A DNA stretch of 31,601 nt from Gracilaria vermiculophylla (taxonomy: Eukaryota; Rhodophyta; Florideophyceae; Gracilariales; Gracilariaceae): positions 3,912,269-3,943,869 of the forward strand of contig JAHNZQ020000004.1 of NCBI GenBank assembly GCA_019155205.2. Reading direction: 5' to 3'. Of the stretch, positions 9,317 through 20,196 are shown one piece after another. The notes beneath the pieces are model-generated. The model had not been told where the DNA came from, did not search any database, and worked only from the letters and a program-made list of their open reading frames with translations. A program made the translations under genes and the position numbers. Within the stretch, counting starts at the first letter, position 1; every line of letters starts with the position of its first letter.

Positions 9317-11096
9317 ATGTCTCGGGCCTCAGATCTGGTCCGTGACAACCGAAAGGTTCCGCAACCTCCGTTGGACATCCCTCAGGATGAGATGACACCC
9401 GCTGTTGCGGCGTCTCGCCCTGTACAGAGAAGTGGCGATGACCCCAAGATCAGAAGCCTGGAGTGCCAACTCCGTCATTTGTAGACTGCCCATGACACGG
9501 TCGTCGTAGTCTTCCGGGAACTCCGGGCAGCCGTCGTAGAACACCTTATGAGAGAAATCACTGAGGTTCTCCGCACAAAACTCCATAATGGAGACTTTTG
9601 GTGAGCCCGCCACATTTGTGGAAAACGTCGACGAGCAGTTTCGCCGAGTCTGCGCCAATCTCGAGACGGCGGAACAACCCATTCTCATGGACTACCTGGA
9701 CACTCCGGCAGCCCACTCGCAACGCGCTCGGGATACCGGAAAGGACAAACGCCCCAAGAATCGGAAGGACCCACATGGGGATAGTGACAATGACTAATCA
9801 TCGTCAGAGTCCTCCCGAAACCGCTCGGATAATTCCTATCCGTCGGATTCGGACCCCGACCATGACGATCGCAGGCGTATTTCCCGCTCTAAGCGGTCAA
9901 CTGCCACGTATGGCGCGGTAAGTACCCGACCACGGGGAAAATCCCACAATGGGTTGGAGGAGCTAAAGCCGACGAACCGCCTCTATCGGAAGCTCCTTTC
10001 ATACCAGTTCTACCGACGTGAAGATTTCTCGCTGGATCGAACGCCCCATAAAACGGGGAAGGTGCGCAACTGCATCAAACATATGTAGTTGTCGCTACGC
10101 AACCACCAGTTTAGTGGAGAAGACCCAATATTGGTGCTCGACCTACTCGCGCGCTTCGTCGCGGAAGCCGATGTACTCGGCATGAATGAAGACAAAGCCT
10201 TCGTTGCACTGCGCTGTTTCTTAAGCGGAGTTGCGGAGGACCAGTACAACTCAGTACGTGGTTCTTCGCGTGCCTCCGAAGTAGGAGTGACGTGCTGGCC
10301 GGAGGTGGTGCAGTACCTGTTGCGCTCGTACGCAACAAACACCTCCATCCAGAACACAATCCCCGCCCTGATGGAAACCCGCCAACGCCCTGAAGAGGGA
10401 GAGACCGAATACTCGGTACGGCTCAACAAAGCCTTCCACCCCTGTGAGAATATCTACCGCACTGGGGAACGCTGTACGATGTTCATCGATGGACCCATCC
10501 CGGCAATCCGGACTCTCGTGGCCCGTCGCCGGAAGACAAACCGAAGTCGACGTACCTCGTGTTGGTGCAGTACGCACAAGCAGAGGGGGATGCGCTCCGC
10601 GCACGAGGCCTCAAAGAACGGGGGAAGTCCACCAAAGCGTTGTTGGTGAGCACCGGGTCATCCATCGCATCCCCGTTGTCGGGAGTGGAGCCCCAGTTGG
10701 GGTACGATAACGTTCAGCTCCCGCAAAAACGGCGCACTATCTGTACCTACTACGTACCTGCCATCTACCGCGGACACCTTGTCCGAAACGGCCAAAACTG
10801 GGTCCGCGCTGTACGTCAACGCACCGCACGTACCGTATTCGAACGGGATATTCCGCACTCAATGGCCTGGATGGAAGGCCTCTCGTCCCGCAGTGGGCCT
10901 CCCGGATAACCGGCGAATTCACCCTCAACAGAGGAGATCGGCTCTCATCTGTCACCTGTGCTATATGCATGGCCACACCTCTCCACAATGTCTCTTCTCA
11001 CTGAGAGACATGGGGAAGATGGTGGTGAACTATGAGACCCTCACCCCGAAAGAGAAGGGAACGGTACCCATCGCGTCGTACCGCCGAGCCAAGTAA
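9317..11096 (+). pseudogene. gag: Gag of the 11-kb element
   Basis: Starts at ATG 9317 (SRASDLVRDNRKVPQPP). It runs through TAG 9482-9484, a frameshift at about 9585, TAA 9795-9797 and TAG 10086-10088, shifts frame near 10530 and again near 10780, and ends at TAA 11094-11096. Parts in order: N-terminal helices (SLECQLRHL, FRELRAAVVEHLMREI), a Ser/Asp-rich charged stretch, a capsid core (HQFSGEDPILVLDLLARF, EADVLGMNEDKAF, FLSGVAEDQY), and a zinc knuckle CHLCYMHGHTSPQC at 10950-10991. The knuckle is a perfect CX2CX4HX4C nucleic-acid-binding motif. About 590 codons, normal for chromovirus-type Gag. The role is particle assembly and RNA packaging. Confidence 0.85.
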
Positions 11097-11314
11097 GACT
11101 TCTCGCATGTCGTCCACTTATTGACGGCAGCGCCATTGAGGCAGTACTCGGCACGTCCGGTTCGCTCCGCCAACGCGGCTACCGATCCTAACCCCCCTCA
11201 TTGGGAAATCACTGCTCAAGCAATGGGTGCCGAGCAGCCTGAATCCCTGCCTCCGGCGAAGTAGACCCAGGAAAACTAACTGAGGGACTCTCCCCTTAAG
11301 AAGAGGCGTCCTCA

Positions 11315-12145
11315 TTGTCGAGGTTGAGGACATACGAGGCGTCGCTGCTTCGCTCCCCGGTGAAGATCCTTACAAAGAATGACAGCGCAAACGCGGATTC
11401 GAGACACTTTGGTGTCCTGCGTCGCCCGTGGATTCGGAAGAAAAACCCCCGTTTCCGAGACCGAATCATGGTGATGGCCAAGCGCAACTACAAAGTATAC
11501 GCTAACTTTGGCCTGAACCCCCAGTTCATGGTGCGCACGTTAACCGTATGAGACACGGGAGCGGGACCCAACTTCATCGTTGAGTTCCTTTTACCCCTAC
11601 ACTTGCGGTCCCGCGTTCGTGCGGGCGCTCCATTGGACGTCGCTGACGCGAACAAAAATCCGTTGAAAACGGAGGGCACGGTCGATTTGGTCGTCCGGCT
11701 TGCATTCCTCGTGTTGAGGTTGGATTTCATCGTTTGTCGCTCGGTCGCGGCCACAGTCATATTGGGATGTGACTACTGCGACCGGTTTGTCGACGCCATC
11801 CGATCCCGACTCAAGCAGGTGGAGCTCGAGGATGGGTCGAAAATACCGATCGTCCGACGTCCGCTACGCCACGCGTCGAAAAAGCATGTTTCTCTCCCTG
11901 CCGTGCAGGAACCATCCCCAGCTGCTCGGGAATCGACAAAGCTTCGCGTCGCCGCGTCCGTGCGAATACCACCTGAATTGCAGGTGATGGTTCAAGCGAC
12001 TTCTCGTCAACACGGCGTCAGGGTGGTACAACCACTGCCCTCGCTGTACGAAAAGTCCCCACTCGCCGTTGCCAACAGGATTGTGCACGTCACACCAGAT
12101 GTCCCATCGGGGATACTCGTCGCGAACCTCGGACGCACTTCCTAG
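11315..12145 (+). pseudogene. pol: Aspartic protease region of pol
   Basis: This domain would cut Gag-Pol into mature parts. The active-site motif is DTGAGPNF at 11552-11575, intact but preceded immediately by TGA 11549-11551. The flap-side partner motif ILGCDYCDRFVDAI (about 11761-11802) completes the retropepsin pattern. The frame continues unchanged through a linker to TAG 12143-12145 and then into RT, so PR and RT form one frame (11315-13200) broken by only three stops. Gag stops at 11096; the 218 bases between show no clear motif. Confidence 0.85.
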
Positions 12146-13215
12146 TACCTGGTGAAGAACCAAATTAATGGGATGGTCACGCTGCATCCGCTCGCAATGC
12201 TTCCGGTGAAGCTCACAAGCGCTGATGTACTCGGCCTGGTCCAGTCTTCAGACGATACCGCATCCGCGGAGGTCGCCTCGACCGAGGAGGGGAGCAGCCC
12301 AGCGCTTGCTATTGACCCGGCATCGGGAGAAGAAGAGCACACTGGTACCAGTTACGACAAACTGGACCCAGTTAAGGCACTCGAAGAATTGCATCTCAGC
12401 CACGTGCCCGACTTGCACCGCGAAAGACTCCGCCATATTATGCGGGAGCTAACCTCAATGTGGGATGGCCCACTCGGTGAGATCAATACCACGGAACACC
12501 GGATCGACTTGTTGCCGCACGCCCATCCGGTTGGGCAACCCCCATATAGAGCAGGCCCAAGAGCTCGGGAAGAGGAGCGGTTACATGTAAACAAGATGCT
12601 CCGAGCTGGATTGATCGAGCCCTCACAGTCGTCATGGGCTTCCCCAGTCGTATTGGTATTGAAGGCGGACGGGACCTGGCGGTTCTGTGTCGACTACCGT
12701 TGATTGAACGCCGTCACGGTTTGCGATATCTCGACCATACCCCATATGGATGATTGCATAGACTCACTGGGGGAAGTCACCGTATTTACGGCACCCGACG
12801 CCAATTCGGGATATTGGCAGGTCAATGTCAGGGAGGAAGACCAGGAAAAAACGGCTTTCGTCTGTCAGTCTGGGTCCTACTGCTTGAAGCGGATGCCGTT
12901 TGGTTTGACCAACCCAACAGCTACCTTTCAAAGGGCGATCGAAATACTGTTGAACCGCTTCAAGTGGCGCACGTGCTTGGTCTACCTGTATTACATCATC
13001 ACCTTTCGTAGCAGTCTGGATGACCACTTGACTCACGTCAAGGAGGTGATGACCGTACTCCGCGATGCGGGAATTAGCCTCAAGCTGAGGACATGTGAGT
13101 TCTTCACAGATACAATCAAGTATCTGGGCCACATCATCCGTCCAGGACGGCTTATGATCAAGCAAACTCGCGTCAAATCCCTACAAAGGCAAACGAACCG
13201 CGCACGCAAACGCAA
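12146..13215 (+). pseudogene. pol: Reverse transcriptase domain of pol
   Basis: Copies element RNA into DNA. Conserved blocks in order: GEINTTEHRIDLLPHAHPVG, PYRAGPRAREEE, GLIEPSQSSWASPVVLVLKA, WRFCVDYR then TGA 12701-12703 then LNAVTV, DDCIDSLGEVTVFTAPDANS, GYWQV, RMPFGLTNPTATFQRAIEIL. The catalytic YXDD box reads YLYY (codons TAT 12989-12991, TAC 12992-12994): both metal-binding aspartates are tyrosine, so the enzyme cannot work. After IKYLGHIIRPG the frame breaks near 13200. Confidence 0.92.
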
Positions 13216-13933
13216 CTACGATCCTTCCTTGGACTCGTCAACGTACACCAACGGTTCATCCCAAACGTTTTGGACACGGCCGCACCGCTTAAGGCGTTAC
13301 TGCGGAAAGGCCATAAACCTAAACTGGACCCCGTCAATGTCGTACAAATGGAAGCGTTTCAATCGCTTACCAAGGCTGTCACGACGGCTCGAATTCTCTC
13401 GTTGCCCACATCGGGACTACCGTACTCCGTCGACACGGATTCGAGCGATTACCAGGTGGGAAGCGCTCTTTTCCAAACCACCCTACATGGGGAACGAAAC
13501 CCCATTGGGTACTTGTCGCGTTCGCTAAAGTTTCATGAACGGAACTACTGCGTGTCGGAGAAAGAGTGCCTCGCAGTTGTGTGGGCTCTCTCCACCCTCC
13601 GCCCCTACCTTCTGGGGATACACTTCACTGTATATACGGACCATTTCTCGTTGAGGTGGTTGATGAACATCTCCGATCCATCGAGCCGCCTCATGCAGTG
13701 GAGACTCCGCCTTGCGGAATACGACTTCGACGTCGTCTATAAAGAGGGGCGCACAAAATGGTCAAGCCGACGCCCTTTCTCGTTTAACCACAAATGGGGA
13801 GGCACTCGCGTTGGAGTACGACCACAAAATTCCGTGTTTCGTAACGGGAGAGCCCTCACTTGAGGAAGAGAATCACGAACATGATCGTTGGCCAGAAGAT
13901 ATGAATGGGACGACGAGTTTGGCGAAGCCCTGA
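13216..13933 (+). pseudogene. pol: RNase H domain of pol
   Basis: Removes the RNA strand during cDNA synthesis. The frame resumes with the RT-RH connection LRSFLGLVNVHQRFIPNV, then shows VDTDSSDYQVGSALFQ (first D), EKECLAVVWALSTLRPYL (E) and FTVYTDHFSLRWL (D). After a one-frame shift near 13758 it shows GQADALSRL (last D). All four acidic residues are present. The linker after ADALSR runs to TGA about 13933. Overlapping frames at the end reflect the frameshift, not a second gene. Confidence 0.9.
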
Positions 13934-15586
13934 TCGCGAATGAAGCCCAATCTGGGACACTCCTCTCGGAACTTTTTCCTTTCTCTGCCGAGGAGATGGT
14001 CCGGGAGCAACAGAGTGATCCTTTTCGCGCGAGGATACGGGCCCGCATAAACAGAGTTGCACAACTGCCCTTCGGGGTAGATGACATTGGTTACCTCGTT
14101 AGGACAGTTTAACAAAACCCACAAGTCGTGGTATCGCACTCCCTGCAATCTAGGGTCCTGCATCTGTCACATTACACCAAATTGGGCGGACACTCCGGAG
14201 GCTGGAAACTCTTTCTCATCCTACGTAGGGATTTATACTGGCCCGCAATGGCGGTAGATTATTACGCAACGGTAAGGTTCTGCACCGAGCGCGCGAAGAC
14301 TCGGGTGAAGCTCCGGAAGCACTCCATAGAGTTGACGCTCTTCTCTGAAAGAGCACCGCTGGAGTTTGTCGCGATTTAAATCCTCTGCCCACTCCTCAAA
14401 ACATGGAGAGGCAACAAGTTTTTGCTTGTTTTCACCGACCGTTTCTCGAAAATGGTTCGGACTGTCCCGCTTAAGCGGATTACCGCGTACACAGTTGCGC
14501 ACGCGTTCGTGACACATTGGGTATTCGTTTACGGTCCTCCCGTAGAGGTGCTCTCCAAAAACGGGAAACAATTCGTGTCGCGCTTCTTGAGGATGTCTGT
14601 CGCATCCTGGAGGTCACGAACCTGTTCACAACGACGTATCATCCCCGATGTAATAGATACGTGGAACGGTTTAACCGCACGATACTGGAATCTATTCGTT
14701 CCTACGTTGCAGATCACCCGAAGAAGTGAGACATGTACACTGACGCGTTAACCTTCGCATACAATACGCTAGTTCACCAGACAACCGGAATATCCCCATT
14801 CGAGTTGGTACTCTCGCGCACGCCGCCGCCTATCGCGTTGGAATTCCAAGCAACGCTTGATAACTTTCCATCGGTGGGCGACTATTGCGCGCGCTGAAAA
14901 GAGTGGTTAACGAAGGTTATCCCCGCTACGCGGCAAGCCGTGCAACGCGCACAAGTTGCCTATAAAAAGGGATTTCTATGCCCGCTTGCGTCGGGAAAAC
15001 GCACGCCCCATCTAGAAGGGAGACCATGTGTTTGTTCACAGGGGAGCAGTATAACCCCACAAGGGAGAAACGACACAAACTATCGCCCATCGCCGACGGC
15101 ACCTTTCGGGTCATCTCTGTATCAACGGGCACAGTTGTCGCCGAGACCGATGGTGCACACGAATGTTTGTCGCGCGACCGCGTCGTTCTCGCACCGCCCC
15201 CTTCATCTGAGTTTGTGCTACAGTCAGGTCCTCCCGCTTTGGTGGATTCAGCAACGCCAGGTACAACCGTGATATCTCGGCCCCCGACGCTGCCATTCTC
15301 TACTCGAGGACTCTCAGATTTCCCGTCTGATACGGATTCACCGGATATACCGGATACGCTGGGCCTACCCAGCCCCCCTTCGAACACCCCCCATAATACA
15401 GATGTGTTACCCCTTGCTCCGTCTAGGGAGGGGGAGAAGACTACAATCTCAACTGAGGCTACTGTAAAACCGCCATCGCAACGGGAAAACGACCGTGAGA
15501 AACGGGAAAGGCGCACTGCAATACCAAATGTCGGGAGAGAACGCGCAACTACAGAAGTGGGCACTTACCCCATACCCTCGCGTTAG
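13888..15586 (+). pseudogene. pol: Integrase domain of pol with GPY/F-like module
   Basis: Inserts the cDNA into the host genome. Zinc-binding region: H...H in LHLSHYTKLGGHSG, and only one clear Cys of the CXXC pair (VRFCTERAK). Catalytic core: first Asp position is TAA (14377-14379, EFVAI-stop-ILCP), second is Lys (VLSKNGKQF, AAA 14557-14559), third Glu kept (YVERFNRTILES, in a shifted frame after about 14590). Then FAYNTLVHQTTGISPFELVL. A GPY/F-type module follows (KLSPIADGTFRVISVSTGTV, about 15078-15137) and a long Pro/Ser/Thr linker. The DDE triad is destroyed at two of three positions. Confidence 0.88.
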
Positions 15587-15601
15587 GAAAGCCCCAACCA
15601 C

Positions 15602-16566
15602 TTGGAGCAACAAGCGAGGCTGATCGTTCCGCCGACCTCATCGAGGGATGCACCGCGCTCATTGCCTGCCGTCACGAACCGCGTGGCAACGAACCCACAT
15701 ACCGCAGACCGCGGCAACTCCCCACAATGGGTTGGACAAGTCATGGAAGGCGCTCGGGTTGTTGCGTCAGAAACGGCCAAACCTTCAAAGGGAACGTTTA
15801 ACGAGAGCGCGAAACGGCAACCAGTACTCGAAAGCCTTGGGCCAAACGATAGGAAGCCGCCGGAGATTCCCGAAAATCGCTGCGTGAACAACAACTAACC
15901 TCCCTCGTCAAGGGTCAAAATGCCCCAAGTATCTGGGATGAATAGGCCACAGCCACGTGGACAACCCCTGCCACCATCAAGACTGGAGGAAGTTCGTCAC
16001 CTTGCAGTGAGGGGTGAGTACAGCGAAGTGCAAGGTCCCCACCTGTATCGGATGTCTCGGACTTCGCTGCAGCCACTTTGCCCAAGCCGGAATCGTCACC
16101 GGGGAGCGCGAACGCGCAGCTGCTGGCGCATCATTTCGGCACGCTAACGAACCCAATCCGGAAAGTGACACCCACGCACGTAGAACAGCCGACACCACCC
16201 ACACAGGGGATGTCAACCCGGGAGCGGTAAACGCCGCCGAGGCAGAGCTACGAATACGACGTACGCCCCGTATGGAAAGCGGAGTGGGTTCACTCGGCTC
16301 AGGGCGCCGCGTCCCGCGCATTTGCAATCCCTGCACAGGGAGACTCCCGTTTTGGGGCGGTAGCAACAACCACGGAAGGCCGGAATGTCTACTCACAGGA
16401 GTACGTAGTGGAGCGCTTCGTCGGCCACTCCTGGGATCAGGACGGTATACTGCAGTACTGCGTACGTTGGTACGGCTATCCCCCTGAAAGGGATACTTCC
16501 GAACCAATCGAGCACCTTCCCAGATCAAAACTGGTACAGTACCACCGCCATGCGGGAACAGCATAA
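15602..16566 (+). pseudogene. pol: C-terminal tail of pol with chromodomain
   Basis: A low-complexity, charged linker (frames shift at least once) leads to a chromodomain at about 16390-16560: YVVERFVGHSWDQDG, YCVRWYGYPPERDTSEPIEH, LPRSKLVQYHRH, ending at TAA 16564-16566. Aromatic residues of the methyl-lysine cage region (Y at the start, W/Y in RWYGYP) are in place. In chromoviruses this domain steers integration into marked heterochromatin. The family fit is W-x-G-x-x-x-x-x-x-T-W-E-P, here T-S-E-P, so one cage-side tryptophan is serine. Confidence 0.85.
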
Positions 16567-16710
16567 CCGACTACATTTCACAAAGCCCAGGTTGGCCAAC
16601 TATCATGCCGCATACGCGGGACACCAGCCACAAGTGGATCACGTTTAATCCATATGGCTACAACACTATCATAAGCCCTAGTCAGGAAACGACCTGGCAC
16701 CGGCAAATGG

Positions 16711-18617
16711 TTAACCACTGCCCCAAGTTGGGGAAGGACCCCCGCCAAAGCGGTTCGCGGGCGCATCCCGCATCGCGGAGACGTCACCCCCCGCCTCGTC
16801 GGAGCTCAAACCGGAAGTGCAGAGGAACCTCGCGATGATCTTGGCCTCGCCGGGGCTGCTCGCGTTCGAGCCCGGCGTTGCCGCGCCCGCCACATAACCA
16901 GCCGAGCTGGGTGCAGCACCCCCTCCATGGGAGCCGACTGCTGTTGCAGGCATACATTCGCTTGGGACATTCGGCGCGACATCATCCACCCCAGATGGGA
17001 AATTTCAACTAACACCGCATGCGGAGGCCATATCCATCGCATATGGCGCTTCACCACCCGAGTCGAAATCGTTATCCACCATTGGATCACTACCCAGATA
17101 TGCTTGTTGGTAGTCGTCCGAATCAACGAACCGAATGTGGTGCCCTTCGGGAATCCGGCGTGGCGCTTCGCAAATATCTCCCGCCTCTGCAGCCGTCAGT
17201 TCCCTATACTCCCAGGGGTCGAAGAACACATAATCGCCCGCGAGTGCGGTATAGCGCCCGAGACCGGGACCTGAAAAAGCGGCCGCTTGGTCGCACTTGC
17301 TCTGCGTAATGGGGACCTCACTACAATCTACTCCGTCGATGAAGTCGAGGAGAGTCAACAGCACCCCAGCGTTCACCTCACCCCCAAGGGAAACACGCAG
17401 ATCCAGACTTCGTATCGCCGCCCGTACTCGGGAAGGGATATACCACAAGCGATATTGGTCGTACGCCTCAGCAAGGGTATATGCCGCGACGCGGGCAGCC
17501 CTCTCCGTGACCACCACAGACCACTACCCCGCGTGGGGATCCGTCATAAATACCCTTGTCTGGATCGCCAACGCCGTTCGAAACGGATGAAGTGCTGCAG
17601 AAAGTTAAACCGATAGTCTCGTGAAAGATATCTGAACTCTGCCCGAAGAATCGGTCGATCCCAAGATAGGGCTTTTTGCCGAGCAATCGGGATACGGTGC
17701 CATGAAAATTTCTCTAACGCGGCTAAGCCCTCACAGTACGCGACCTCTGCGCGTGTGCAGTACAACTCGATGTCAAACCGGAAGCCCGGAGGTATCGGCG
17801 TCTCAAACGGCGCGCGATTCTGCCGCTGATACGCGATAGTAATAAGTGTCGTATGTGCGGAGGCTACGCTTTCCCGGGGAAGCCGACGGATGTGATGAAC
17901 CGAAATGGACATCCGGTGACGTTAGTCCCACGAGGTCGTAAAGATATCGGGGAGATTTCTGGGCACGTTGTCCGATGTGTCCGCGTATGCGGAGGTAAAA
18001 CCCTAATCGAGGACAGCGACCTGGTGGAACCCCGGTGCCAAGTGCAAACGCATCGCATGCCAAGTAGTGTTTGGGTTTAGCCCTACGAGAGAGTCAAACC
18101 TTGGCCACTCATGGCCTCCCGCCGCCGAATGAGCCGGGGGGAGAAGGTGGGCCGCAAGCCAGCTCTCCATCGGCATTGGGTACGGAACCCCGAACGGAGA
18201 GGGTACGAAGCCTGGCAGTTGCGCGGCGACGGTTTGAGGCGCGTGTACGGATGCTCCGAGGTCGGGTTGAGCTGCGTTTGCACTGGTCCTGATACCAGGT
18301 TGGCGACCACGACCCGCTGACGGGAGTGGCACGGACCGGAACCCGGGGAAGTATCCTTGTAGAGGTTTGTTTTGCGGCTGACTCGGAGACATTTCCCTCG
18401 TAGTGAGGTCGATTACTGGAGTGGCCGGGGTGTGTGACGGTGTAAGACTCGCAGAGACGGTGGAACGATCAGAAGGTGAGGATGGAGACGACGGTGGTGC
18501 AAAGATGGTCGGATCGGATGTCGCGTTGAAACGGTAGTTGCCCTTTGTGGGGAGATTAACCGGAGGACCCGGGGCAGTTGCTCTTTTACATTGCATCTTC
18601 GCCGGTGCTCTGCCCAT
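16711..18617 (-). pseudogene. Antisense gene of the LTR element (unknown protein)
   Basis: Runs against pol from ATG 18617, 36 bases inside the 3' LTR border, to a stop at 16711, 145 bases past the end of pol. About 635 codons. Frame 18617-17544 has stops at 18003-18005 and 17922-17924; a shift near 17540 leads to frame 17517-16711 with one stop at 17005-17007. The N-terminal third is Pro/Ser/Thr-rich with TPVIDLT, which looks like a SUMO-interaction motif. The middle (HTTLITIAYQRQNRAPFE, FRFDIELYCTRAEVAYCEGL) is globular-looking. The C-terminal third has DYVFFDPWEYREL and an acidic FVDSDDYQQAYLGSD, then an Ala/Gly-rich tail. I recognise no family. Antisense genes at this place are known from plant Tat-lineage Gypsy elements (for example Grande). 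No sequence link to those is claimed. Confidence 0.65.
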
Positions 18618-18637
18618 CTGGGGATGTGCGCCCTGTC

Positions 18638-18652
18638 TTGGGGAGAGGGAGG
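18638..18652 (+). other. Polypurine tract
   Basis: Reads TTGGGGAGAGGGAGG directly against the TG of the 3' LTR. A purine run at this exact place primes plus-strand DNA synthesis in LTR retrotransposons. Confidence 0.8.
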
Positions 18653-19398
18653 TGTAGAGCAACGCCCGGTATCGGGGAATTTCGTGGCTTTGGTTGATAA
18701 CCCCGTTGGGGATTGGTACAGTATTTTATGATATTAATGGCGCCGCATGGTGCAGATGGTACATTTGGGCCACAGAATGGTTGGTAGAGGTGTGCCACGA
18801 ATTGTGGGAATTTTGCATATCTTTAGAACCCATTTTTGGGATGCATGACACTGTGAACTGCACAGTGTGCCAGTACTTAGCGCACTGGCCCCGCGGCCGA
18901 CGCGCACAGTAAAGTTCCCCACCAAGAGTCTTGGTCTATAGCTTCCACGCCTTCGGACGCTCTCTACTTTTCATCGGAGGGACTACCCGTTGCACACGGT
19001 AGCTTAGCAGCCTTGCGTGTTACAGAACCCAACTTTGTGAGTGTTTCTATCGTTGTGGCGTTCGTCCTCGGACGAGGTACATTTCTCCGGATCTCCGGAT
19101 AAATCTACGACCCATCCCTTTTCCCCTTACACCCCGTGGCACTGCCACGCTCGTGCGACCCGCTACCAGAGCAGGCCCGCGTTTCCCATTATCTGGGCTC
19201 GCACCTCGCTAGAGGATTGCACCCGGTTCACCGGTTCTCCGCTCTACGCCCTCTGCGCTAGTCGCGAAGGTGACGCTCCGGTGTACACCTGGCTATTTAT
19301 GCCTCACTTGAGGGTGCTCTGTTTGTTGCGGCGTTTCATAGAGAGGGAGGTTCCGAACGCGTTCGTTGTCTTTTCCCTTTTTGTGGCATTGCACTACA
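18653..19398 (+). repeat. 3' LTR (746 bp)
   Basis: Direct repeat of 8332-9078, with the same TGTAGAG start and GCACTACA end. It is followed by CTCTACTC, the interrupted pogo 5' end. The antisense gene begins just outside its left edge, so a minus-strand promoter, if any, would lie in this LTR. Confidence 0.92.
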
Positions 19399-19438
19399 CT
19401 CTACTCAAAGTGGCACTATTGCGTGCTCCTTCCCACTG
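19399..19438 (-). repeat. pogo right (5') terminal repeat
   Basis: Read inward on the minus strand it begins CAGTGGGAAGGAGCACGCAA and matches the left end at 6348 in the CACGCAATAGTGC core. The next two bases outward (19439-19440) are TA, the duplicated target. Only 40 bases of the 5' end remain on this side of the LTR retrotransposon. Confidence 0.82.
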
Positions 19439-19440
19439 TA

Positions 19441-20196
19441 CCTCAGACTCCTGTAACCAATTTTTGAATAAAGATGAAGTATGTACAGATGCAGTGCGCT
19501 GTTGAAAAATGAAATTTTCTTCATGAAAACTTTAACCAAACAGTAGCAAATAATTGTATAAAACTTCTTGATGTTTTTCCGCATTCATGTTTGTTTCAAT
19601 AATGGCAATTTCCGTTTAATCTTTTTAAGAAATGCCCACCCAAACCGTTACAGAGCTTCCGCCTGAATGCCAGGTATAAAACTCCTGACGTTCCTTACGA
19701 AGATCGTGCCAATAATATTTGTAGCAATCTGGTCCGTCCAAATTGAACTTTTTTTCATCAGTATAAGTAACATTTTGCCTTTCATTTTTTAAGTACGCTT
19801 TTTCAGCACACAATTCAACTCTCTTGTGCTTGTGATGGTCTTAAAGAAAGAAAGTTTTTTTCATTTTTTTAATATTTAGATAAATTTGTGCTGTCTATCG
19901 GCCTCCATATAGTAGATTCAGAAACATTGAGATTGAGATTTTTTCTAATTTTCCTGCACGATACTTTTCCTTTGCATAAGTCTCTTTCAATTCCTCTTTT
20001 ATCTGCTTGGCTGAGCTTCTTCGGGCCTCCCGGAGATCCTTTTAAGCCATGAAGAGTCGGATGTTTGAGAAAAATAGCGATTGTGACACTGGAACGCTTT
20101 AATGTTTTAGCGATAGCACTGTTAGAATTTTTTTTCGGCGTGTGAGTTCACGATTTGAAGCTGTTCTTGCTTGGAAAGTGGCGAGTCTCGAGCCAT
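19441..20196 (-). pseudogene. Tc1 transposase, N-terminal part (copy 2)
   Basis: ATG at 20196 opens ARDSPLSKQEQLQIVNSHA, the helix-turn-helix; then LKGSPGGPKKLSQADKRG and MKKTFFL with stops around it. The first catalytic D is in TYTDEKKFNLDGPDCYKYYW; GGSSVTVWVG follows. The second D position reads FQQRTASVHTSS, that is Arg instead of Asp. The frame stops at the pogo insertion (19441, WLQESE) and resumes at 6347. Stops are scattered (after SKY, after KKTFFL, after VGIS). Confidence 0.88.

Larger units (their letters stand above)
8332..19398 (+). mobile_element. Complete 11-kb Ty3/Gypsy chromovirus-like LTR retrotransposon with antisense gene
   Basis: Two direct LTRs (8332-9078 and 18653-19398) enclose PBS, gag, PR, RT, RNase H, integrase, a chromodomain, an antisense gene and a polypurine tract. 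Order PR-RT-RH-IN marks Ty3/Gypsy; a C-terminal chromodomain marks a chromovirus. It sits inside the pogo element. The 5 bases on each side are CCCTG and CTCTA, which match at three positions and differ by two transitions, perhaps a decayed target duplication. LTR decay and lost catalytic residues show an old, inactive copy. Confidence 0.92.
6348..19438 (-). mobile_element. pogo-type DNA transposon, split by the 11-kb LTR retrotransposon
   Basis: Own sequence is 6348-8331 and 19399-19438, about 2.0 kb. The left end begins CAGGGGACTACACGCAATAG; the right end read inward begins CAGTGGGAAGGAGCACGCAA and shares the CACGCAATAGTGC core. Both ends are flanked by TA inside the Tc1 copy. CAG starts and TA duplication are typical of pogo/Tigger. 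The gene is read leftwards, so the piece at 19399 is its 5' end. Confidence 0.85.

Noticed and set aside
10010..10604. Minus-strand frames of 139, 117 and 82 codons
   Set aside because: Shadows of the gag capsid core, which carries clear motifs on the plus strand.
15977..16564. Long minus-strand open frame (195 codons) under the pol tail
   Set aside because: It mirrors the plus-strand chromodomain and linker, which have recognisable motifs; no protein-like pattern on the minus strand.
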